From contig NZ_CP077079.1 in the NCBI RefSeq assembly GCF_019139815.1, positions 4,526,001 to 4,590,000 of the forward strand: a stretch of 64,000 nucleotides of DNA. The letters are read 5' to 3'. How positions within the stretch are numbered: the first letter of the stretch is position 1; each line of letters starts with the position of its first letter. Positions 8,379 through 17,175 of the stretch are shown here, in pieces. The position numbers were made by a program, and so were the translations under genes. This DNA comes from Pseudomonas asgharzadehiana. GTDB taxonomy: Bacteria > Pseudomonadota > Gammaproteobacteria > Pseudomonadales > Pseudomonadaceae. The notes below the pieces were generated by a model. That model was not told the DNA's origin and ran no database searches. It saw only the letters and a program-made list of their open reading frames with translations.

Positions 8379-9164
8379 TCAGCGCGCCCGTGCCAGGTCA
8401 CGTAAGAACTGCAGGGCATCGGTCGCCAGCGGTTGATACTGATTGAGAATGTCGGCCATGCCGATCCAGAAAATCCACATGCCCAATACGAGGGTCAATG
8501 GGAAACCAATGGAGAAGATGTTCAGTTGCGGCGCGGCGCGGGTCATTACGCCGAACGCGATATTGACCACCAGCAGCGCAGTGATCGCCGGCAGTACCAA
8601 CAACAGGGACGCGCCCAACACCCAGCCCAGGCGCCCCACCACTTCCCAGAAGTGATTGACCACCAGCCCCGAGCCCACCGGCAGGGTGGTGAAGCTTTCG
8701 GTCAGCACCTCGAACGCCACCAAGTGGCCGTTCATGGCCAGGAACAGCAAGGTCACCAGCATGGTCAGAAATTGCCCGATCACCGCCGCCGACACGCCGT
8801 TGGTGGGGTCGACCATGGACGCGAAACCCATGCCCATCTGGATCGAAATGATCTGCCCGGCAATCACGAACGCCTGAAAAAACAGCGACAGGGAAAACCC
8901 CAGCATGGCACCGATCAACACCTGCTCGGCGATCAGCAGCAACGCGCTCAGGTCCAGCGCATTGACCGGCGGCATCGGCGGCAACCCCGGCACGATCACC
9001 ACGGTAATCGCCACCGCGAAATACAGGCGAATACGCCGTGGCACCAAGGTCGTGCCGAACACCGGCATAGCCATCAACATGGCCGTCACACGGAACAACG
9101 GCAGGATGAACGAAGCCACCCAGGTACTGATCTGGGTATCGGTCAACGCCAGCAGCGAGTTCAT
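8379..9164 (-). CDS. fliR: FliR, flagellar export gate protein
   Basis: A 261-residue membrane protein with about six transmembrane helices. FliR joins FliP and FliQ in the export-gate channel inside the MS ring and contacts FlhB. Family marks include LPLFRVTAMLMAMPVFG near the N terminus and the conserved FQAFVIAGQIISIQMGMGFA segment in the middle. It is separated by 4 bases from fliQ and 3 from flhB, an arrangement seen across flagellar and type III secretion operons. Confidence 0.96.
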   Translation of the reverse strand: MNSLLALTDTQISTWVASFILPLFRVTAMLMAMPVFGTTLVPRRIRLYFAVAITVVIVPGLPPMPPVNALDLSALLLIAEQVLIGAMLGFSLSLFFQAFVIAGQIISIQMGMGFASMVDPTNGVSAAVIGQFLTMLVTLLFLAMNGHLVAFEVLTESFTTLPVGSGLVVNHFWEVVGRLGWVLGASLLLVLPAITALLVVNIAFGVMTRAAPQLNIFSIGFPLTLVLGMWIFWIGMADILNQYQPLATDALQFLRDLARAR

Positions 9165-9168
9165 CGGA

Positions 9169-9438
9169 TCAGCCGATCAACTGCGGAATACTGCCGTACA
9201 ACTGCAGGATGTATTCCATGAAGGTCTGCACCAGCCACGGGCCGGCGACAATCAGCGTGACCAGCATCACCAGCAGGCGCGGCAAAAAGCTCAAGGTCTG
9301 TTCGTTGATCTGCGTCGCGGCCTGGAACATCGCCACCAGCAGGCCCACCAACAGGCTCGGTACCACCAGCACCGCGACCATCATGGTGGTCAGCCACAGC
9401 GCTTCACGGAACAGGTCAACGGCTACTTCTGGAGTCAT
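9169..9438 (-). CDS. fliQ: FliQ, flagellar export gate protein
   Basis: An 89-residue protein with two transmembrane hairpin helices, the standard FliQ size and shape, starting MTPEVAVDLFREALW. The characteristic segment FQAATQINEQTLSFLPRLL joins the helices. FliQ subunits pack around FliP/FliR in the export gate. It is flanked at 4-base spacing by fliP and fliR. Confidence 0.96.
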   Translation of the reverse strand: MTPEVAVDLFREALWLTTMMVAVLVVPSLLVGLLVAMFQAATQINEQTLSFLPRLLVMLVTLIVAGPWLVQTFMEYILQLYGSIPQLIG

Positions 9439-9442
9439 CGCG

Positions 9443-10186
9443 CTATACCCCGCCGAAGCTGCCGGCCAAGGTGCCGATAATCAGCGCCCAGCCATCCACC
9501 AGCACAAACAGCATGATCTTGAACGGCAACGAAATGATCAGCGGCGAGAGCATCATCATCCCCATGGCCATCAGCACGCTCGCCACCACCAGGTCGATAA
9601 TCAGGAACGGGATAAAAATCATGAAGCCGATCTGGAACGCCGTCTTGAGTTCCGAGGTCACGAATGCCGGCACCAGAATGGTCAGCGGCGCCTGGTCCGG
9701 GGTGGCGATATCGGTACGTTTGGATAGACGCATAAACAGCTCAAGGTCGCTGGAACGGGTCTGCGACAGCATGAAATCCTTGATCGGCCCCTGCGCCTTG
9801 TCGATTGCATCCTGGGCCGTCATTTTTTCCGCGAGGTACGGTTGCAGGGCTTGCTGGTTCACCTTGTCGAACACCGGCGCCATGATGAACATCGTCAAGA
9901 ACAGCGCCATGCCGGTGAGGATCTGGTTCGATGGCGTCTGTTGCAGGCCCAGTGCCTGGCGCAGGATCGAGAACACAATGATGATCCGCGTGAAACTGGT
10001 CATCAGCATGACGAACGCCGGAATAAAACTCAGCGCGGTCATGATCAGCAGGATCTGCAGGCTGACCGAATATTCCTGGGCCCCGGCGGCGTTGGTACCC
10101 AGCGTAATGGCCGGGATCGACAACGGATCGGCGCCAAACGCCAACGGCGCAGCCAGCAACAGCATGAGCGTCAATAAAACGCGCAT
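9443..10186 (-). CDS. fliP: FliP, flagellar export gate protein
   Basis: A 247-residue protein with a cleavable N-terminal signal ([20 protein letters not shown]), a periplasmic region, and four transmembrane helices carrying FliP signatures such as [19 protein letters not shown] and the C-terminal [12 protein letters not shown]. FliP forms the pentameric core of the export channel. Its ATG overlaps the fliO stop by one base (TAATG). Confidence 0.97.
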   Translation of the reverse strand: MRVLLTLMLLLAAPLAFGADPLSIPAITLGTNAAGAQEYSVSLQILLIMTALSFIPAFVMLMTSFTRIIIVFSILRQALGLQQTPSNQILTGMALFLTMFIMAPVFDKVNQQALQPYLAEKMTAQDAIDKAQGPIKDFMLSQTRSSDLELFMRLSKRTDIATPDQAPLTILVPAFVTSELKTAFQIGFMIFIPFLIIDLVVASVLMAMGMMMLSPLIISLPFKIMLFVLVDGWALIIGTLAGSFGGV

Positions 10187-10620
10187 TACTTCTTATCCTT
10201 CTGATCCTTGCCCAGCAACTCCATGAGGCGCTGAGCGAATTCGGGCGTGGCGGGCTGGGATTGGGTGGTTTGTACCGGCGTCTTGAGCACGTGCAGCGGG
10301 GTGATGCGGCCAGGGGTGATGCCCAGCAGGATCTGCTCCTCGCCCACCTGCACCAGCACAAGCCGATCACGCGGACCAAGCGCACGCGAGCCGACCAGCT
10401 CAATCACCTGGGCGTTGCCCGGGCCGATGCTCTGCACGCGGCGCATCAGCCAGGCCAGCACGAAAATTACACCGACCACCAGCAGCAGGCCCAACACCAG
10501 TTGTGTCAATTGCCCTGCAACGCTGCCGGTAACCGGCGCGGCGACGGCCTGCACCACCGGCTCGGCGGCCCAGGCATCCAGTGGCAGCGCGACCAACAGT
10601 CCCACCATCAGCCGTTTCAT
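10186..10620 (-). CDS. fliO: FliO, assembly factor for the export gate
   Basis: FliO helps FliP oligomerise during gate assembly. From ATG 10620, one base after the fliN stop, the protein has 144 residues: a signal-like N terminus ([18 protein letters not shown]), one strong transmembrane helix ([21 protein letters not shown] is the membrane stretch, about residues 40-60), then a basic cytoplasmic domain with the FliO signature [21 protein letters not shown]. The same frame extends nine codons further upstream into fliN, which I reject. Confidence 0.93.
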   Translation of the reverse strand: MKRLMVGLLVALPLDAWAAEPVVQAVAAPVTGSVAGQLTQLVLGLLLVVGVIFVLAWLMRRVQSIGPGNAQVIELVGSRALGPRDRLVLVQVGEEQILLGITPGRITPLHVLKTPVQTTQSQPATPEFAQRLMELLGKDQKDKK

Positions 10621-10621
10621 A

Positions 10622-11089
10622 TCAGCGCAACTTCTTGATGCGTTCACTTGGGCTGATCACGTCAGTCAGGCGGATGCCGAACTTCTCGTTGACCACCACC
10701 ACTTCACCGTGGGCAATCAGGGTGCCGTTGACCAGTACGTCCAACGGCTCGCCGGCCAGGCGGTCCAACTCGATCACCGAACCCTGGTTGAGTTGCAGCA
10801 GGTTGCGGATGTTGATGTCGGTGCTGCCCACTTCCATGGAAATCGACACCGGAATGTCGAGAATCACGTCCAGGTTCGGACCGTCCAGGCTCACCGGCTC
10901 ATTGTTCTTGGGCACGCTGCCGAATTCTTCCATTTGCAGGCGGTTGCCGGCAGGCGCGGTGGCGGCGTCAGCGGCCAGCAGTGCGTCGATATCGTCCTGG
11001 CCAACTTCGCCGGTTTCTTCCAGGGCAGCCGCCCATTCGTCAGCCAGGGCCTGGTCTTCGGCGGAAGTGTTTTCGTGTTCGGTAGCCAT
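10622..11089 (-). CDS. fliN: FliN, C-ring motor switch protein
   Basis: FliN forms the base of the motor switch C ring and receives CheY-P with FliM. The 155-residue protein has an acidic, variable N terminus and the conserved SpoA/surface-presentation domain at about residues 75-150 (VSISMEVGSTDINIRNLLQL, then GEVVVVNEKFGIRLTDVIS). ATG 11089 has GAGG seven to eight bases upstream; an upstream in-frame start would add seven residues. It is located between fliM and fliO. Confidence 0.96.
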   Translation of the reverse strand: MATEHENTSAEDQALADEWAAALEETGEVGQDDIDALLAADAATAPAGNRLQMEEFGSVPKNNEPVSLDGPNLDVILDIPVSISMEVGSTDINIRNLLQLNQGSVIELDRLAGEPLDVLVNGTLIAHGEVVVVNEKFGIRLTDVISPSERIKKLR

Positions 11090-11145
11090 TACATGTCCTC
11101 GGCGGAGCAAACATTCATAAATAGGGATGTTTCAAACGGGTGGCG

Positions 11146-12114
11146 TCAACGACGAGTGATCGACTCCACCACCTGCAGCGCCAGGTTGCCCTTGTGGGAA
11201 CCAAGCTTGACCTTGAACGACGGCACGCCGTTGGCGCGCATGATCATTTCTTCCGGCAACTCGACGGGAATGATGTCCCCCGGTTGCATGTGCAAAATAT
11301 CTCGCAGGCGCAACTGGCGACGGGCCACGGTGGCGCTCAGCGGTACGTCGACGTCCAGCAGGTCTTCGCGCAGGGCCTTGACCCAACGCTCGTCCTGGTC
11401 GTCCAGGTCGGACTGGAAACCGGCGTCGAGCATCTCGCGCACCGGCTCGATCATCGAGTACGGCATGGTCACGTGCAGGTCGCCGCCGCCGCCATCGAGT
11501 TCGATGTGGAAGGTGGACACCACAATCGCTTCGCTGGGGCCGACGATGTTGGCCATGGCCGGGTTCACTTCCGAGTTGATGTACTCGAAATTGACTTCCA
11601 TGATCGCCTGCCAGGCTTCCTTCAAATCGATGAAGGCTTGCTCCAGCACCATGCGCACCACGCGCAATTCGGTTGGGGTGAATTCGCGCCCTTCGATCTT
11701 GGCGTGACGGCCGTCACCGCCGAAGAAGTTATCCACCAGCTTGAACACCAGTTTGGCGTCGAGGATGAACAACGCGGTGCCGCGCAGCGGCTTGATCTTG
11801 ACCAGGTTGAGGCTGGTGGGCACGTACAGCGAGTGCACGTACTCGCCGAACTTCATCACCTGCACGCCGCCCACCGCCACGTCCGCCGAACGGCGCAGCA
11901 TGTTGAACATGCTGATGCGGGTATAACGGGCAAAACGCTCGTTGATCATCTCCAGGGTCGGCATGCGCCCACGGACGATACGATCCTGGCTGGTGAGGTC
12001 ATAACTTTTGACGCTGCCGGGGTCGGCAACCATTTCGGTCTGTACCAGACCATCGTCCACACCATGCAGCAGCGCGTCGATTTCATCCTGGGACAGCAGG
12101 TCTTGCACGGCCAT
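11146..12114 (-). CDS. fliM: FliM, C-ring motor switch protein
   Basis: A 322-residue switch protein. The N-terminal LLSQDEIDALLHG is the CheY-P binding segment, the middle CheC-like domain includes the conserved GGXG-type region (DELDGGGGDLH-like HIELDGGGGDLHV), and the C-terminal SpoA domain pairs with FliN. It begins 9 bases after the fliL stop. It is the receiver of the CheY signal whose gene is near the left edge of the window. Confidence 0.97.
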   Translation of the reverse strand: MAVQDLLSQDEIDALLHGVDDGLVQTEMVADPGSVKSYDLTSQDRIVRGRMPTLEMINERFARYTRISMFNMLRRSADVAVGGVQVMKFGEYVHSLYVPTSLNLVKIKPLRGTALFILDAKLVFKLVDNFFGGDGRHAKIEGREFTPTELRVVRMVLEQAFIDLKEAWQAIMEVNFEYINSEVNPAMANIVGPSEAIVVSTFHIELDGGGGDLHVTMPYSMIEPVREMLDAGFQSDLDDQDERWVKALREDLLDVDVPLSATVARRQLRLRDILHMQPGDIIPVELPEEMIMRANGVPSFKVKLGSHKGNLALQVVESITRR

Positions 12115-12123
12115 GTCGTGATC

Positions 12124-12624
12124 CTACTGCAATACGAAGTTAGTGAAGAGCGCCTGCTCGATCACGACTTTGCCGAGTTCCTTCTGGGCCACTTCCTGCA
12201 CACTGGCAGTGACCTTCTGACGCAGCATTTCCTGGCCCACCGGAGTGGCCAGGGTGTCGAAGCTCTGGGCGGAGAACAGCATGACCAGGTTGTTGCGGAT
12301 CACCGGCATGTGCACCTTGAGTGCGTCCAGGTCCGACTGGTTGCGCGCCAGCAAGGTAATGCTCACCTGCAAATAGCGTTGGCGACCGTTCTGGTTGAAG
12401 TTGGCGACAAAGGCCGGAAGCATCGGTTCGAAGATAGCCGGTTGCTTGGCGTTACTGGCGGTTTCGGCAACCGGCGCCGGTTTGCTTGCACTGCTGTGCA
12501 TGATGTACCAGGTGCCACCCACCGAAGCGCCGATGGCCAGGAGCAGGCCCACGACTATCAACAGGATAAGCTTGAGCTTACCTTTGCCTGCGGGTGCTTT
12601 TGCTGCGTCGTCGCTCTTCGCCAT
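12124..12624 (-). CDS. fliL: FliL, basal body-associated membrane protein
   Basis: FliL surrounds the stators and supports torque under load. The 166-residue protein has a short basic N terminus, one transmembrane helix at about residues 17-38 (LKLILLIVVGLLLAIGASVG), and a periplasmic stomatin-like domain ending in the usual FVLQ. It is the first gene of the fliLMNOPQR-flhB operon, with a strong sigma54 site at 12676-12690, about 50 bases upstream. Confidence 0.95.
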   Translation of the reverse strand: MAKSDDAAKAPAGKGKLKLILLIVVGLLLAIGASVGGTWYIMHSSASKPAPVAETASNAKQPAIFEPMLPAFVANFNQNGRQRYLQVSITLLARNQSDLDALKVHMPVIRNNLVMLFSAQSFDTLATPVGQEMLRQKVTASVQEVAQKELGKVVIEQALFTNFVLQ

Positions 12625-12675
12625 GCCAATAATCCGTCACTATTCGGGGATTCATAGATCTACGCAAAGGCAAGA

Positions 12676-12690
12676 GCAAGTGTTATGCCA
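12676..12690 (-). promoter_or_regulatory. Sigma54 promoter of the fliL operon
   Basis: The minus strand reads TGGCATAACACTTGC, which matches the TGGYRYR-N4-TTGC consensus throughout and is followed by T. Transcription would begin about 12 bases beyond the GC, near 12664, some 40 bases before the fliL start. The expected activator is FleR (class III genes in P. aeruginosa) or FleQ. Confidence 0.85.
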
Positions 12691-12731
12691 GAGTTGTCCG
12701 GCAAGTCGCAGACGAAAGCACACCCCAAAGC

Positions 12732-12765
12732 AAATGTGGGAGGGGGCAAGCCCCCTCCCACATTT
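12732..12765. repeat. REP palindrome between fliK and fliL
   Basis: A perfect 16-base inverted repeat around a 2-base centre (half: AAATGTGGGAGGGGGC), 21 bases after the fliK stop. It belongs to the same repeat family as 6515-6610. The strong hairpin may also end or damp fliK transcription. Confidence 0.8.
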
Positions 12766-12785
12766 TGTCCTACGCCAGGCTCAGG

Positions 12786-14120
12786 TCAGGCGTAGTAGTC
12801 CACGGCGCTGGAGCCGATCACGGTTGAGGTCAGGGGCGCCACGGCCTCAGCCACATCAATGGGGTTGCCGCCATCGCCATTATCACCACCGCGCCCGCCG
12901 CTGCCGCTCACACCACGGGTCTGGGCCTGCTGTTGTTGTTGCTCCTGGCCACGGGACTGGTCGGAAACGTTGACGTCCACCTGGCCCATGCCCTGCTGCG
13001 CGAACATTTCCCGCAGGCGGCCGGACTGGCTTTCCAGCGCTTCACGCACCACCGGGTGGGCGCTCATGAAGTTGACCTGGGCCTGTTGATCGGCGGTCAT
13101 GTTGACTTTGATATCCAGGCGTCCGAGTTCGGCGGGCTGTAATTGGATCTCCGCCGATTTGAGGTTGGCGCTGGACAGGTACATCACACGGTTGACGATT
13201 TCGTCGGTCCAGCCGCTCTGGTGCATGGCCAACGGTGCGTTGGCCACCGGCGGCAAGGCGTTGGCGGTTTTCGGCGTGGCCGCCTGGGTCAGTGCCGCCA
13301 GGCGATTGGCGAAGTCGTCGACACGGGTGTCGCTGCTGGCGCCCTTGAGGTCCTTGAGGCCCTCTTCGATCAGCCCGGTAAAAGCTTTGTCGCCGCCCTG
13401 GTCGGTGCTGTCCTTGGTGGCCTGCTGGTCGACCATGCCGGCCAGGCCGGCGGCGAAATTCTGCGCGGCGGTCGGCTGATCCTGGGCGGGCGGCGGCGCA
13501 GTCTTGGCCGAGGCCTGACTGCTGGCCGACACATGCCCGCCCTGCTCCATCGCCAGGCGCACGGCCGGCATCGCATCCAGCGGGTCGGCCGCAGGGTCGA
13601 AGGCGGGCTTGATCTCATCGGTGGCCGTGATCGGCGCGGCAACCTGCGCCTTGGGATCAGTCGGCGCAGCGGCGGGTGCCGGCGTCTCGACGGGAACCGG
13701 TACCGCCACCGGGGTGACGGTGGCTACCAACGCCGGATCGACCACCGGGTCAACCGCAGGCTGTTGCGCCAGGGTCGGGTCAACCGGCGCCGCCTCATCC
13801 GTACTGGCGCTGTCATCGGAGGTGGCCGCCGGCTTGGCAGGCAAGCTATTGCCGCTATCGGCAACCGCCGGTTTGCTGGCGGCAGGCTTGTCGCTGCCGG
13901 CTGCCGGTTTGGCGGCGGCATCGGCGGTCTTGTCGCGCATCGGCTTGGTCGGGGTATCGTCGCCCTTTACCGTCGGTTTCGAGCCTTGGCTGGCAAACAC
14001 TTGAGCGAAGCCTGGGCCCTTGTCCCGTGGCTCCGCGGCCACCACCGGCGGGTTGGCGGCAGGTGCCTGGGGTTTGGCCGCGGCGGCAGTCTGAAGCAGC
14101 GAATTGGGAGCGACTGGCAT
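12786..14120 (-). CDS. fliK: FliK, hook-length control protein
   Basis: FliK is exported during hook growth, measures hook length and acts on FlhB to switch export specificity. The 444-residue protein has a long low-complexity Ala/Pro/Thr/Lys-rich N-terminal half and a folded C-terminal Flg_hook domain (about residues 300-390) with LQLQPAELGRLDIKVNM and the following QVNFMSAHPVVREALE. ATG 14120 (protein begins MPVAPNSLLQ) is preceded by GGAG at a normal distance; an in-frame start 21 bases upstream is less likely. It is preceded by its own sigma54 site at 14173-14187, so it is probably not solely cotranscribed with hptB. Confidence 0.93.
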   Translation of the reverse strand: MPVAPNSLLQTAAAAKPQAPAANPPVVAAEPRDKGPGFAQVFASQGSKPTVKGDDTPTKPMRDKTADAAAKPAAGSDKPAASKPAVADSGNSLPAKPAATSDDSASTDEAAPVDPTLAQQPAVDPVVDPALVATVTPVAVPVPVETPAPAAAPTDPKAQVAAPITATDEIKPAFDPAADPLDAMPAVRLAMEQGGHVSASSQASAKTAPPPAQDQPTAAQNFAAGLAGMVDQQATKDSTDQGGDKAFTGLIEEGLKDLKGASSDTRVDDFANRLAALTQAATPKTANALPPVANAPLAMHQSGWTDEIVNRVMYLSSANLKSAEIQLQPAELGRLDIKVNMTADQQAQVNFMSAHPVVREALESQSGRLREMFAQQGMGQVDVNVSDQSRGQEQQQQQAQTRGVSGSGGRGGDNGDGGNPIDVAEAVAPLTSTVIGSSAVDYYA

Positions 14121-14172
14121 AGGTAAAGGTCTCCACTGCATGGGGATCGGGGATGCAGTATCAGGAGGTAGA

Positions 14173-14187
14173 GCAAGAGTCGGGCCA
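14173..14187 (-). promoter_or_regulatory. Sigma54 promoter of fliK
   Basis: The minus strand reads TGGCCCGACTCTTGC, with GG and GC 10 bases apart and a full TTGC block, followed by T. It lies in the 87-base gap between hptB and fliK and would start transcription near 14161, about 40 bases before fliK. Confidence 0.78.
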
Positions 14188-14207
14188 GGTTCGCGATTAA
14201 CCTGCCA

Positions 14208-14555
14208 TCACAGCTGAAACCGTTGCCGCTCGCGCTCATACAAAGGCCGAACCAGGGCGAACTCAAGGTCAATCTCGTTCACCAGCTTCCCCAAGTCTAT
14301 GTGGGCAGGTTCGGCCGACCCGTCTTCCAGTCGCCGGCAAAGATCGGCCAGCCGCACCGCCCCCAGGTTGCTGCTGCTGCCCTTGAAGCTATGCGCGATC
14401 CGCCCCAGCGCCTTGGCATCGTCACGCGCCTTGCGCAGCGCTTCGACGCGTTTCTGGGAGTCGTCAAGAAAGGTGTCGAGCAGCTTGGGATACTCACTTT
14501 CCATGACTTCCTGCAAACCCGACAACACCTGCGGGTCCAAATGAACCTCAGCCAC
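14208..14555 (-). CDS. hptB: HptB-like histidine phosphotransfer protein
   Basis: A 115-residue stand-alone Hpt domain with the phosphoacceptor His55 in the signature AHSFKGSSSNLGA. In P. aeruginosa, HptB takes phosphate from hybrid kinases (such as RetS-related and PA1611-type kinases) and passes it to HsbR, affecting swarming, biofilm and small RNA output. The assignment as HptB rests on the adjacent hsbR and hsbA genes, in the same order as in P. aeruginosa. It starts about 30 bases after the hsbR stop. Confidence 0.9.
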   Translation of the reverse strand: MAEVHLDPQVLSGLQEVMESEYPKLLDTFLDDSQKRVEALRKARDDAKALGRIAHSFKGSSSNLGAVRLADLCRRLEDGSAEPAHIDLGKLVNEIDLEFALVRPLYERERQRFQL

Positions 14556-14585
14556 TTGCTCGCTCCTTGATCAAGAATCGGCGGA

Positions 14586-16304
14586 TTATGCCAGAGCCTC
14601 CCAGCAAAACTCTACGCAGACGCTGCGCCCACCGTCAGACCAGCCTACATCGCTGCTCAATTGGCGCACCAGGCTCAAGCCCCGGCCGGACAGGCGGTCC
14701 GTATCCAACGGTCGGGCCAGCACCTGCTCCACGTCGAACCCCGCGCCGCTGTCCTCCAGGCACAGGGTCATTTTGCCGCCCGTCGCGGTCGGCACCACGT
14801 GGATGCGCACCCGCACGTACCCATCGCTCAACTGCGCCAGGCGGTCATTGCGCTGGCGGTAGTACTCGGCGAAACCCTCGGCATCGCGTTTGAGCCGCGA
14901 GTCCAGGCCAAGCACGCCATGCTCCAGGGCGTTGGAATACAACTCGGCCATCACGCTATAGAGCGCCCCGCTCTGCTCGCGCAGGCCATGGATCTCCAGC
15001 AACAGCTGCAGCAGATAAGGCAACGGGTTGTAGCGCTTGAGGGTGTCGGCCCTGAACTCGAAATCCACCGACCAATCCAGCGGGCACGACTGGCCGCTGT
15101 CGGCATACAGCGGCCCCGTCACGCGCACCGCCGGGCCGGGCTCCAGGGTGATTTCCAGCAGGCTCACATCATCGCGCGCCTCACCACGAAACGCGGCCAG
15201 CGCCTGTTCGATATCTTCGAACAGGCGGTCCGGCTCGCGGTTGGCGGCGAACACCTGATGCAAACGCTGCGTGCCAAACAGTTGCTCATTGGCATCGGCC
15301 GTCTCCAGTACGCCGTCGGAGAGCAGGAACACCCGGTCGCCAAGCGCCATCGGCCAGACTTCGGTGCGGTCATCGAACGCTTGCGGCGACAGCACCCCCA
15401 AGGGCAAATGCCGCGATTGCAGCGGCGTGCGTTTGCCGCTGGCCACTTCATGCACATAGCCGTCGGGCATGCCGCCGTTCCACACCTCGACCACGCGCCG
15501 CTGGGTGCTCAGGCACAGCAGCGTGGCGCAGCAGAACATGTCCACCGGCAGGATGCGTTTGAGCTTGGCGTTCATCTCCCGCAGGGTTTGCGCCAGGCCA
15601 TAGCCTTTGGCGGTCATGCCATAGAACACTTCGGCCAGGGGCATGGCGCCCACCGCCGCCGGCAGGCCGTGCCCGGTGAAGTCGCCGAGCAGCACGTGCA
15701 TATCGCCGGACGGCGTGTAGGCCGCCAGCAATAAATCACCGTTGAACAGCGCATAGGGCGATTGCAGATAGCGGATATTCGGCGCGGCGTTGATACAGCC
15801 CGAATGCGCGACCTTGTCGAACACCGCCTTGGCCACCCGCTGCTCGTGCAGCAGGTAATCATTGTGCTTGGCGATCAGGTCGCGCTGCTCCAGCACCGTG
15901 GCTTGCAGGCGGCGCAGGCGGTCCATGGCATTGATCTTGGCCGCCAGGATCAATGCGTTGTAGGGCTTGGGCAGGAAATCATCGCCACCCGCATCCAGGC
16001 ATTCGGCGAGGTCGGCGCTTTCGCTCAGAGAGGTCAGAAAAATAATCGGGACCAGCGCTTCACCCGCCAACTGCTTGATCCATCGCGCGGCGATAAAACC
16101 GTCCATCACCGGCATCATGGCGTCCATCAGCACCAAGTGCGGACGCGCGCGGGCAAAGACTTCCACGGCTTCCTCGCCGTTGGTGGCGGTGAGCACGTGG
16201 TGACCCTGGCGCCGCACGATAGTCGACAGCAGCAACAGGTCGGCCGCGCTGTCTTCGGCGATCAGAATGCTCAGCGGCTCGGAAACTGGGGCCAGGACTC
16301 TCAA
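14586..16304 (-). CDS. hsbR: HsbR-like response regulator with PP2C phosphatase and kinase domains
   Basis: A three-part partner-switch regulator of 572 residues. It has an N-terminal receiver (about 12-125, Asp61 in LVLMDAMMPVMDG), a SpoIIE/PP2C phosphatase (about 170-380, with LLGDFTGHGLPAAVGAMPL and FLLSDGVLE) and a C-terminal GHKL anti-sigma-type kinase (about 430-570, ELYSNALEHG and LSGRGLSLVRQL). In P. aeruginosa the phosphatase acts on HsbA and the kinase opposes it, under control of HptB. The start is an unusual TTG at 16304 that overlaps the hsbA stop (TTGA), which suggests translational coupling. Confidence 0.92.
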   Translation of the reverse strand: MRVLAPVSEPLSILIAEDSAADLLLLSTIVRRQGHHVLTATNGEEAVEVFARARPHLVLMDAMMPVMDGFIAARWIKQLAGEALVPIIFLTSLSESADLAECLDAGGDDFLPKPYNALILAAKINAMDRLRRLQATVLEQRDLIAKHNDYLLHEQRVAKAVFDKVAHSGCINAAPNIRYLQSPYALFNGDLLLAAYTPSGDMHVLLGDFTGHGLPAAVGAMPLAEVFYGMTAKGYGLAQTLREMNAKLKRILPVDMFCCATLLCLSTQRRVVEVWNGGMPDGYVHEVASGKRTPLQSRHLPLGVLSPQAFDDRTEVWPMALGDRVFLLSDGVLETADANEQLFGTQRLHQVFAANREPDRLFEDIEQALAAFRGEARDDVSLLEITLEPGPAVRVTGPLYADSGQSCPLDWSVDFEFRADTLKRYNPLPYLLQLLLEIHGLREQSGALYSVMAELYSNALEHGVLGLDSRLKRDAEGFAEYYRQRNDRLAQLSDGYVRVRIHVVPTATGGKMTLCLEDSGAGFDVEQVLARPLDTDRLSGRGLSLVRQLSSDVGWSDGGRSVCVEFCWEALA

Positions 16305-16606
16305 TTGATATCGAACAGCTTGTCGAAGTTGGAGATGGCGAGGATCTTGCGCACGTCGGAGTGGGTGTTGATAACCCTGACTTCCGCGTCGTCACCGCCC
16401 GCGTGGTCGCGCAACAGCAGGAGCATGCCCAGGGCCGAGCTGTCCATGTAGGTGGTTTCTTTCAGGTCGACGATGTAAGTCTCGGGAACCTTGTAGAAAC
16501 GCTCATATGAATCTCGAAACGCCCGGTGACTGCCGAAATCGAACCGGCCCTTGATTGCAATCGTCAACTTCTTCCCATCCAGGGATACTTCTGACTCGAC
16601 TGACAT
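16301..16606 (-). CDS. hsbA: HsbA-like anti-sigma factor antagonist (STAS domain)
   Basis: A 101-residue STAS protein with the SpoIIAA-type phosphorylation motif MDSSALGML; the target serine is Ser56. In P. aeruginosa, phosphorylated HsbA binds the diguanylate cyclase HsbD, and unphosphorylated HsbA binds FlgM, releasing FliA, so it links surface behaviour and flagellar gene expression. AAGGAAGC before ATG 16606 is the ribosome binding site. It is separated from fliJ by a REP palindrome, so hsbA-hsbR-hptB probably forms its own unit inside the flagellar cluster. Neither FlgM nor HsbD is encoded in the window. Confidence 0.92.
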   Translation of the reverse strand: MSVESEVSLDGKKLTIAIKGRFDFGSHRAFRDSYERFYKVPETYIVDLKETTYMDSSALGMLLLLRDHAGGDDAEVRVINTHSDVRKILAISNFDKLFDIN

Positions 16607-16679
16607 ACGACAGCTTCCTTGTCATTGAGATACACACAAGGTTTAGCAGGTGAACCGGAAGTGGGCAACACAACAAATC

Positions 16680-16705
16680 AAATGTGGGAGCAAGCCCCCA
16701 CATTT
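16680..16705. repeat. REP-like palindrome between fliJ and hsbA
   Basis: A 9-base inverted repeat (AAATGTGGG) around an 8-base loop, a shortened copy of the REP family. On the plus strand it is followed by a T run; on the minus strand, the direction of both flanking genes, there is no T run, so it is a weak terminator at best for fliJ. Confidence 0.65.
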
Positions 16706-16722
16706 TTTCCTGCCGGGCGTAG

Positions 16723-17172
16723 TTAGAACTGTTGTTGGCGCGGAAGGCGTTGTGATAATTCGTCGAGCAGTTTTTGCTCGCGCTTGTCTTCCAGCGCTCG
16801 CGCCTCGTCGATATAGCGCTGCACCAGCTTGCGCAGCCCCTCGACCCTGGCAAACGCCGCTTGCCAGCTTTCGCGGGCTTTATCGAGATTGTTCTGATGC
16901 CAGGCCAGGCTCTGGCGCTGCTGGGCGACCGCCGTTTCCAACTGGTTGAGAAAGCCCTGGTAGCCCATCAACCACTGGCCCGACACGCCCTTTGTGCCGC
17001 GTTCGATCCATTGCTGCTGGTACTCGCTGCGAAAGCGCTCCAGGTCGCCCAGCTTGCTTTCGGCCAGGCGTACCTGGCCTTGGAAGTAACCCAGGCGCTG
17101 AACCGCGGTTTTCTCGGCCTTTTCGGCCATCTCCACCACGGGAGCCAGGCGCGCGGCGCGGCTGTTGGCCAT
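16723..17172 (-). CDS. fliJ: FliJ, flagellar export chaperone-escort protein
   Basis: A 149-residue, highly charged protein predicted to be almost wholly coiled coil, as for FliJ, which inserts into the FliI hexamer and connects it with FlhA. It begins 3 bases after the fliI stop and closes the fliEFGHIJ run. Sequence conservation in this family is low; the identification comes from size, helical content and position. Confidence 0.92.
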   Translation of the reverse strand: MANSRAARLAPVVEMAEKAEKTAVQRLGYFQGQVRLAESKLGDLERFRSEYQQQWIERGTKGVSGQWLMGYQGFLNQLETAVAQQRQSLAWHQNNLDKARESWQAAFARVEGLRKLVQRYIDEARALEDKREQKLLDELSQRLPRQQQF

Positions 17173-17175
17173 GGC

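Noticed and set aside
11140..12657. Plus-strand open frame of 505 codons opposite fliM and fliL
   Set aside because: Spans two well-supported genes on the opposite strand and shows no domain.
12732..12765. Strong palindrome first considered as a pure rho-independent terminator of fliK
   Set aside because: There is no T run in the direction of fliK, and the sequence matches the REP family found elsewhere in the window, so it is listed as a repeat.
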